A program made the translations under genes and the position numbers. The notes beneath the pieces are model-generated. The model was not told where the DNA came from. It did not search any database and saw only the letters and a list, made by a program, of their open reading frames with translations. From CAZTLI01 sp964614375 (GTDB taxonomy: Bacteria > Chloroflexota > Anaerolineae > Aggregatilineales > Phototrophicaceae), in the NCBI GenBank assembly GCA_964614375.1, contig CAZTLI010000249.1:1-7920 (forward strand): 7,920 bases of DNA, given 5' to 3'. The stretch's first letter is position 1, and every line of letters starts with the position of its first letter. This document shows, piece after piece, positions 6,426-7,920 of the stretch.

Positions 6426-7385
6426 TTAACGCCCCTGCCTATCTTGAATGATGTCCGGTTCGATAGCAGGCATATCGCCCTCCCCTCGCAACCGTCGCCA
6501 TAGGGTTTTCCAGCCTCTGGGATTAATCAGGCCACCCGGCAGATAGAGAATGAATACCAGCAGCACCAGCCCATTGAAAATCCCGCGATATTCATCCAGA
6601 AAACGCAAAATCTCCGGCAGCGCGCCCATGACCATACCGCCGACGATGGGGCCAATCCACGTCGCCGTCCCGCCCAGTACCGCGAACGCCAGAATATCGA
6701 CTGCTCTATCAAAACCATAGCTATTGGGGATGATGATGCGTGTCAGATGAGCGCTCAGCACACCCGCAGCTGCTGCCAGCATCGCGCTGAGGATAAAAAC
6801 GACATTTTTGACGTAAACGACATTGATTCCCATGCTGGCGGCGGCATTTTCGTCCTGTCGAATCGCCGCCATCGCCCGTCCAAATCGTGAACGATGCAGC
6901 CGGGCAATCAAATAGCCCGTGACGATTATAAATAGGATGAGATGCCATGTCTCGGTCAGTGTGGGGATGCTTTTGATGCCGCGCGCGCCAAGAATCAGTT
7001 CAATGTTAATCGTTTCGCCATTGATGCGCGTGAAGATGTCGCTGGCAAGGGTATCGAAGTTGAGCAGCAGAATCCGCACGACTTCGCCAAAGCCAATGGT
7101 CGCAATCGCCAGATAAATATCCTGCAATCGCAGCACCGGAATCCCGATTGGCACAGCGATAATCGCCGCCAACAGCATCCCGCCAATTAATCCCACCCAC
7201 AATGGTAAACCGAGATTTTGCGTAATCAAGACGCCGCTATAGGCCCCAATCGCCATGAATCCCGCATTCGCCAGCGAGAACATCCCCGTATACAACGTCA
7301 AATAGATGCTGAGGCCGAGAATGGCATTGATCAGCATAAATTGGATGACGGGTTCAGTTAAGCCTATACTTCGCAAAAAATCCAT
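6426..7385 (-). CDS. livM: Branched-chain amino acid ABC transporter permease LivM
   Basis: A 319-residue inner-membrane permease, one half of the LivH-LivM transmembrane channel. Hydrophobic segments are visible at roughly 13-33, 38-56, 61-83, 90-109, 147-162, 192-212, 227-255 and 266-284, consistent with the eight or so spans of the family. The cytoplasmic coupling loop (166-189: SRFGRAMAAIRQDENAAASM then GINV) matches the LivM ATPase-contact region. The segment AFAVLGGTATWIGPIVGG (233-250) is also characteristic. The C-terminus ends in a charged tail (GWKTLWRRLRGEGD...). Start ATG 7385 has only a weak GGA upstream, but the N-terminus aligns well with the expected family start. It follows livH after a 95-bp gap that shows no convincing promoter, and its stop lies 4 bp from livG. 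The domain is complete and nothing appears broken. Confidence 0.95.
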   Translation of the reverse strand: MDFLRSIGLTEPVIQFMLINAILGLSIYLTLYTGMFSLANAGFMAIGAYSGVLITQNLGLPLWVGLIGGMLLAAIIAVPIGIPVLRLQDIYLAIATIGFGEVVRILLLNFDTLASDIFTRINGETINIELILGARGIKSIPTLTETWHLILFIIVTGYLIARLHRSRFGRAMAAIRQDENAAASMGINVVYVKNVVFILSAMLAAAAGVLSAHLTRIIIPNSYGFDRAVDILAFAVLGGTATWIGPIVGGMVMGALPEILRFLDEYRGIFNGLVLLVFILYLPGGLINPRGWKTLWRRLRGEGDMPAIEPDIIQDRQGR

Positions 7386-7480
7386 TTGCTGTATCCAGTA
7401 AAGTGCCGAACGACCATACCGGGTCGCCCTATCTTAATTTGTGTTGAATGCGTTCGCTATTATTTGATGATTGTGCGCTG

Positions 7481-7920
7481 TCACGCTCTATCGTGTTCTC
7501 CCTGCCCCAGTAACCCTTGCGGACGGATAATGAGGATGACAAATAGTAAGAAAAAAACAATGGCGTTACGCACATCACTGCCGCCCGCCGCTGTGCTGAA
7601 TTCTTGCAACCCGGCGACCACAAATCCGCCCAAGACCGCGCCGGGAATGCTGCCCAATCCACCCAGCACCATCGCGGTTAAGCCAATGAGTGCCACATTT
7701 TGCCCCATCGCAGGCTGGATGTTGAACGCCAATCCATAGAGTATGCCTGCCGCCCCTGCCAGCGCCCCCGCAATGAAAAATGTCACCAGAAAAACACCGC
7801 TGACATTCACACCGAGCAAACTGGCGATGCGCGAATTGAATGCCACCGTCCGCATAGCCTGCCCGATGCGCGTTCGCATCACCAGATATTGCAGCAGCAC
7901 CATCAACAGCAGCGATACGA
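7481..7920 (-). CDS. livH: Branched-chain amino acid ABC transporter permease LivH, N-terminal half outside window
   Basis: The C-terminal 145 residues of the second permease subunit, which pairs with LivM. The frame stays open to the right edge: upstream of TTG 7906 the codons read VSLLL, continuing a membrane helix. The real start is therefore beyond the window; full family members are about 290 residues. The coupling-loop text RTRIGQAMRTVAFNSRIASL followed by LGVNV is the LivH ATPase-contact region. It is followed by hydrophobic spans VFLVTFFIAGALAGAAGILY and the highly typical VLGGLGSIPGAVLGGFVVAG, then IVFFLLFVILIIRPQGLLGQ, the usual LivH ending. It is the first visible gene of the minus-strand liv cluster. 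A binding-protein gene might lie upstream of it outside the window. Confidence 0.94.
   Translation of the reverse strand, partial: VSLLLMVLLQYLVMRTRIGQAMRTVAFNSRIASLLGVNVSGVFLVTFFIAGALAGAAGILYGLAFNIQPAMGQNVALIGLTAMVLGGLGSIPGAVLGGFVVAGLQEFSTAAGGSDVRNAIVFFLLFVILIIRPQGLLGQGEHDRA

Noticed and set aside
5984..6451. 155-codon plus-strand ORF opposite livG and the livM end
   Set aside because: It lies opposite livG, which has complete ABC motifs. Its translation shows no domain or coding character.
7411..7426. CGACC/GGTCG small hairpin in the livH-livM gap
   Set aside because: It has only five base pairs and no T-run, and lies between genes expected to be co-transcribed; too weak to call.
7901..7906. 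TTG/ATG pair as the start of a short LivH
   Set aside because: LivH-like hydrophobic sequence continues in frame to the window edge, and the visible part corresponds only to the C-terminal half of the family.

Overview
The window looks like an ordinary chromosomal segment of a bacterium with moderate GC content. The best guess for its source is a Chloroflexota member of the Anaerolineae type. That guess rests on the style of the secreted SH3-domain protein, whose N-terminal module (CxxTGRNQxCYGN ... WGVALMRIQANLPD ... GQNVT ... LFGDVEI) I associate from memory with that group. No rRNA, tRNA or phylogenetic marker is present to confirm it.

The left end (3-1607, + strand) holds most of a GH13 alpha-amylase/neopullulanase-type glycosidase that runs in from outside the window. 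It meets, tail to tail, a minus-strand series that fills the rest. Read in the direction of transcription (right to left) this series is: livH (3' half only, cut by the right edge), livM, livG, a secreted SH3b-domain protein, livF, an AraC-family regulator and a small SnoaL/NTF2-like protein.

livH, livM, livG and livF encode the two membrane permeases and two ATPases of a branched-chain amino acid (or related amide/urea) ABC importer. No periplasmic binding protein (livK) lies in the window; it may lie upstream of livH, past the right edge. The usual livG-livF adjacency is broken by the 522-residue secreted protein. That gene has its own Shine-Dalgarno sequence, a 28-bp imperfect palindrome upstream and a strong hairpin 6 bp past its stop. 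livF then has what looks like its own promoter with a perfect TATAAT. The secreted gene therefore looks like a separate transcription unit placed inside a liv cluster.

Downstream, the AraC-type regulator has a plausible extended -10 promoter and is followed after about 60 bp by the SnoaL-like gene, which may be co-transcribed. Nothing directly ties either gene to the transporter or the amylase.

No mobile element, CRISPR array, tRNA, rRNA or recognisable riboswitch was seen. There is no gene-free stretch longer than 300 bases; the longest are 5492-5662 (171 bp) and 3788-3922 (135 bp), both described below. I did not find a clearly new biological system. The points most worth a second look are the split liv cluster, the dyad and possible short ORF upstream of the secreted protein, that protein's modular architecture, and the apparent lack of a C-terminal domain in the amylase.
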